A stretch of 6,077 nt of DNA from Chloroflexi bacterium RBG_16_60_22. Lineage in GTDB: Bacteria > Chloroflexota > Dehalococcoidia > Dehalococcoidales > RBG-16-60-22. The notes below the pieces were generated by a model. It was not told where the DNA came from, made no database searches, and worked only from the letters and a program-made list of their open reading frames with translations. Positions 6,025 through 6,077 of the stretch are shown here, in pieces. The DNA is taken from assembly GCA_001796935.1 (NCBI GenBank), contig MGNX01000043.1, positions 1 through 6,077 on the forward strand, written 5' to 3'. How positions within the stretch are numbered: position 1 is the first letter of the stretch; every line of letters starts with the position of its first letter. The position numbers were made by a program, and so were the translations under genes.

Positions 6025-6077
6025 TTTTTATTCTTTCGTTCCCTGTACATTTTTTCCATTTCTTAAATGAACAAAGG

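Noticed and set aside
6025..6077. Possible promoter for the SnoaL-like gene on the - strand (TTGTTC, 17 nt, AATGTA)
   Set aside because: Both boxes match consensus poorly in AT-rich DNA, where such matches are expected by chance.

Overview
The window is GC-rich bacterial chromosome in which almost every base is coding. The mix of genes points to the Chloroflexota, most likely a Dehalococcoidia-type organism: a corrinoid/iron-sulfur QueG-like protein, a short DUF5808-type protein, an MtaB methylthiotransferase, a DUF503 protein and an MrfA-like helicase with a CPCEDGCPSC zinc motif. This placement rests on remembered protein resemblance, not on a phylogenetic marker. I see no tRNA, rRNA, CRISPR array, transposase or long repeat.

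Layout. On the + strand, a small DUF5808-like gene (7-363, possibly extending beyond the left edge) is followed 50 bp later by a QueG-like double [4Fe-4S] protein (414-1325). That gene runs tail-to-tail into mtaB on the - strand (1318-2589), and the two 3' ends overlap by 8 bp. Between mtaB and the next + strand unit lies a divergent promoter region. One promoter reads left into mtaB (TTGACC-18-TATAAT). The other reads right into a two-gene unit (TTGACA-17-TAGATT). The right-hand unit is a DUF503 protein (2741-3031) followed after 5 bp by a MrfA/YprA-type DEAD/DEAH helicase with a DUF1998-type C-terminus (3037-5331). Convergent to the helicase, with a 25-bp gap, is a SnoaL-like (NTF2-fold) protein with an N-terminal coiled coil (5357-6010, - strand). 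Its base composition is visibly lower in GC than the rest.

How the genes may work together. mtaB makes the ms2t6A modification of tRNA. The helicase family is linked to DNA repair. DUF503 has no settled function, but its tight coupling to the helicase suggests co-expression. The QueG-like protein has lost QueG hallmarks and is probably not the queuosine enzyme. The SnoaL-like gene looks unrelated to its neighbours. Nothing here is clearly a new system. The items most worth a second look are the divergent QueG-like protein, the DUF503-helicase pair and the compact back-to-back promoter region, which also corrects the start of the DUF503 gene.
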